Positions 61,998 through 64,000 of a stretch of DNA of 64,000 nucleotides are shown here, in pieces (the stretch's first letter is position 1; every line of letters starts with the position of its first letter). The notes under the pieces were generated by a model. The model saw only the letters and a list, made by a program, of their open reading frames with translations. It had not been told where the DNA came from and searched no databases. The position numbers and the translations under genes were made by a program. Source of the stretch: SIRX01 sp965214475 (GTDB taxonomy: Bacteria; Actinomycetota; Rubrobacteria; Rubrobacterales; Rubrobacteraceae); the NCBI GenBank assembly GCA_965214475.1, contig OZ243953.1:2356001-2420000 (forward strand), written 5' to 3'.

Positions 61998-62045
61998 ACC
62001 GTACCTTATGGTACGGTATTGGACAAGCCGTACCGATGGGTACGG
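61998..62045 (-). promoter_or_regulatory. TetR operators in the element, copy 2
   Basis: ACCGTACC-TTAT-GGTACGGT at 61998-62017 and CCGTACC-GATG-GGTACGG at 62028-62045, the same two palindromes as in copy 1. Confidence 0.8.
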
Positions 62046-62069
62046 AAAGTCTATGGCAGGAGGTAACAA

Positions 62070-62630
62070 ATGGCTTCAAAATCGACCGCAATAACTACAT
62101 CCCCTGCCACTTATTCTCTAGCGGGAGTTGGTTCGTTGGCCCGGCTACTTTCTTTAACGCTGGCCGTTGTCACAACCGGGCTAATAAGCGGCTTCTTCTA
62201 CGCCTACGCCTGTTCGGTCACGCTTGGGCTTGCTCTCCTCCCGGATGAACAGTACATCGAGGCGATGCAGGCGATCAATGCGACGGTGCGCAACGGGGTA
62301 TTCGCCTTCAGCTTCTTCGGCGCCGTTCTGTCGCTCATCTTGGCCTCCGTCCTCCACGCAACGCGGCTGCGTTCACGCCGTTTCATACTCGTGGCGCTGG
62401 CTGCGGTGCTTTATATCGGAGGAGGTTTTATGGTGACGTTCTTGGTGAACGTACCGATGAACGAGGAGTTGGCCCGTGTAGGCGGGGCTGTCTTTGCAGA
62501 CCCCGCTGCCCTGGCGCAGGTTCGGGCAGAGTACGAAGGTCCGTGGAACTTCTGGAACGGCGTGCGTACTGTCTTCTCATCGCTGGCGTTTGTTGCCCTC
62601 ATTGGTGCCTGCCTCTCGCGATCAGACTAG
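62070..62630 (+). CDS. DUF1772 (anthrone oxygenase-like) membrane protein, copy 2
   Basis: 186 residues, identical to the protein at 46464-47024. The start is preceded by GCAGGAGG. The hairpin that encloses the stop in copy 1 is present here too. Confidence 0.88.
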   Translation: MASKSTAITTSPATYSLAGVGSLARLLSLTLAVVTTGLISGFFYAYACSVTLGLALLPDEQYIEAMQAINATVRNGVFAFSFFGAVLSLILASVLHATRLRSRRFILVALAAVLYIGGGFMVTFLVNVPMNEELARVGGAVFADPAALAQVRAEYEGPWNFWNGVRTVFSSLAFVALIGACLSRSD

Positions 62631-62633
62631 CGG

Positions 62634-64000
62634 CTATTCTGATCGCACCACCTGTTTCTGCCAACTCTGGCTCCGCCTATACGTTGCGCTATTTTTGGCT
62701 TGGTCTCGCCGTTCATCTACTGTAACCTCGCGCTCGACCAACTCGATGCCTTGCTCCTGCAGAGCGCGTCCCAGTACTTCGGCTGCGACATCGTCGTCCT
62801 GCGTTTCTGGGCTAACGTTCGCTCTCCGGAAGTACCCCGACATGCGCTCCGAGAACTCTGCCCTGCTAATGCTCTTGCCGCCGCGAACGAAGTCTATCTC
62901 GACCTTCTTCGTGGCGACCGTCGTCTCGCCCAAGATCAGGGTGATCTCGGAGGGCTCGGTGGGCGGGAAGGTCTCGCACCATGGGATTTCGCCCGCGTAA
63001 GTGTAGTGGACCTCCGGGATGTCGGTGGCGTCGAGACGGTTCTCTTCGGCCCGGCCTACCGTGTCTAAGATCTCCTTCGCGTTCGCGGCTTCCAACAGGA
63101 GACCTTGCATGAAGCAGAACATGTGGCGTCGGTGCTGCTCGTCGTGTTGGGCGACCTCTCCCCACAGAAGCACCCACGGTCCTCGCTCGACGCGCAACGT
63201 TTCCACCTGGAGGGCATCCTCGAAGGTGAGATCCGGGCCGCGCAAGATCCATTCTCCGAGCGGCCCGCGTCGGTCACCGAGTAGATCGCCTGGGATGAGC
63301 CGCAGTTCGGGTGGCTTCTCGGGAAAGCTGGGATCCAAATCGACGTGCGACGGGTTCACCTCGTAATCGTGCTCGCTTCTGAGCAAGCCGAGATCGTCCC
63401 TGTGGCCCGCAAGTTCGTGGGTCGCCACCCGCACATACTTGCGACCGTACCCTTCCGCCTGACCGCTCCCGTCGTCGTAATGCCTTGCATAAGAGGCTTC
63501 CCTGTTTATCTGGGCGTCTACCTGTCCGAAGGCGTCGAACGAGTAGCCGAGATCGTAGACACGCCACCAGAGGTTGGCCTTCGCCTTCATGTACTCCGCA
63601 GCGCCAGAGTGGTACTTGGAGATCCCGCGCCCGAGTTGTCCCATTGGGTCGTCTTCGAGCGGGTTGAAAGGGTGTCCGCCGCGATACTCGCCCTCGTTCC
63701 TGTCCCTGCTCTGGCCCCACTCTCGGATGCCTCCGTCTTCGTAGGGCGGCCTCGTACGACCGAGCTGCTCCTCCTTAAGAACGTCTCGGTGGTGAAGCGT
63801 AGCGATCTCGATGGTCCTCCGCGCGTAGTTTCTGGCCAGGATATGGGTGGTCGCGTGGGGCGCACCCAACGCGAACATTGTGGCGTACAATTTCTTCGCC
63901 CATCCCGGAAGTATGCCTTCTAAGAATTCGCGGTCGGTGGGATCGTACCGACGCGCCATCGCGACGCCGTAGCAAGCGGCCAGCATGCGCTCGGAGACGT
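62634..64000 (-). CDS. Large unknown protein, C-terminus replaced by the mobile-element end (N-terminus beyond window)
   Basis: At least 450 residues; the frame stays open to the window edge, so the gene probably begins outside. I do not recognise a family. Visible are an Arg/Tyr-rich region (GILPGWAKKLYATMFALGAP, NLWWRVYDLGYSFDAFGQVD), a Pro-rich middle, and a beta-rich end (SEITLILGETTVATKKVEID). The final 23 residues from DQAKNSATYRR come from the element's inverted repeat and match the end of the protein at 45744. The native C-terminus is therefore lost. Confidence 0.6.
   Translation of the reverse strand, partial: VSERMLAACYGVAMARRYDPTDREFLEGILPGWAKKLYATMFALGAPHATTHILARNYARRTIEIATLHHRDVLKEEQLGRTRPPYEDGGIREWGQSRDRNEGEYRGGHPFNPLEDDPMGQLGRGISKYHSGAAEYMKAKANLWWRVYDLGYSFDAFGQVDAQINREASYARHYDDGSGQAEGYGRKYVRVATHELAGHRDDLGLLRSEHDYEVNPSHVDLDPSFPEKPPELRLIPGDLLGDRRGPLGEWILRGPDLTFEDALQVETLRVERGPWVLLWGEVAQHDEQHRRHMFCFMQGLLLEAANAKEILDTVGRAEENRLDATDIPEVHYTYAGEIPWCETFPPTEPSEITLILGETTVATKKVEIDFVRGGKSISRAEFSERMSGYFRRANVSPETQDDDVAAEVLGRALQEQGIELVEREVTVDERRDQAKNSATYRRSQSWQKQVVRSE

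Larger units (their letters stand above)
61049..62707 (-). mobile_element. Transposase-less element with tetR and DUF1772 genes, copy 2 (inverted)
   Basis: 1,659 bp in the opposite orientation to 46387-48045. The ends are again GAGACC(G/A)AGCC inverted repeats. Flanks are a truncated HNH gene on the left and a gene of unknown family on the right. No target duplication was found with either pairing of flanks. Confidence 0.85.

Noticed and set aside
1..64000. tRNA or rRNA genes
   Set aside because: I looked for the conserved T-arm and rRNA segments and saw none I could support; a tRNA search program would be decisive.

Overview
The window looks like an accessory, insertion-rich stretch of a moderately GC-rich actinobacterium, possibly Rubrobacter-like. 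The hints are an ECF41-type sigma factor, LAL and AfsR-type giant regulators, a class E-like sortase, frequent GTG starts and many secreted repeat proteins. No rRNA, tRNA, ribosomal protein or plasmid replication gene was seen, so whether it is a plasmid or a chromosomal island is open.

Layout. 1-3.2 kb: a Tat-exported flavin amine oxidase gene split by a 2,648-bp insertion sequence with long inverted ends and a 7-bp target duplication, next to a divergent TetR gene with two palindromic operators. 3.3-16.6 kb: small intact operons (MerR/GyrI-like/AlkD; ECF41 sigma plus membrane protein) and single genes (VOC protein, sugar isomerase-like protein, sortase, phytase-like protein, FAD disulfide reductase), set among fragments of ppk1, a DUF6157 gene, an SdhA-like gene, an IS5 transposase and an aldehyde dehydrogenase. 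16.7-24.5 kb: a CapA-like lipoprotein, a VapBC/unknown/tyrosine-recombinase operon, a decayed IS110, a DUF6883/DUF4926 pair and a serine recombinase. 24.6-28.2 kb: an arsenic cluster (arsR, arsH, metallophosphoesterase, arsC, aquaporin) with two matching ArsR-type operators and no efflux pump. 28.4-31 kb: IS110, a truncated acetyltransferase and another serine recombinase.

31-43 kb: a cobalamin riboswitch directly before a secreted beta-propeller/RTX-like protein, a divergent operon holding a paralogue of it, and two large ATPase regulators. 43.7-46.4 kb: secreted beta-helix and low-complexity proteins. At 46.4-48.0 and 61.0-62.7 kb lie two equal-length (1,659 bp) inverted copies of a transposase-less element carrying a TetR gene and a DUF1772 membrane gene. 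They bracket about 13 kb.

That bracketed segment holds the most interesting content: a secreted, calcium-repeat/VWA protein ending in a PD-(D/E)XK nuclease-like domain, followed by two pentapeptide-repeat proteins. Between these two lies a remnant of a second nuclease C-terminus, and a 48-bp repeat follows each pentapeptide gene. This is what a polymorphic toxin with duplicated toxin-tip/immunity cassettes would look like, with the pentapeptide proteins as possible DNA-mimic immunity proteins. The toxin gene carries an in-frame TAA that separates its signal peptide from the rest. Truncated PLD-like and HNH genes beside it suggest a decayed defence or conflict island.
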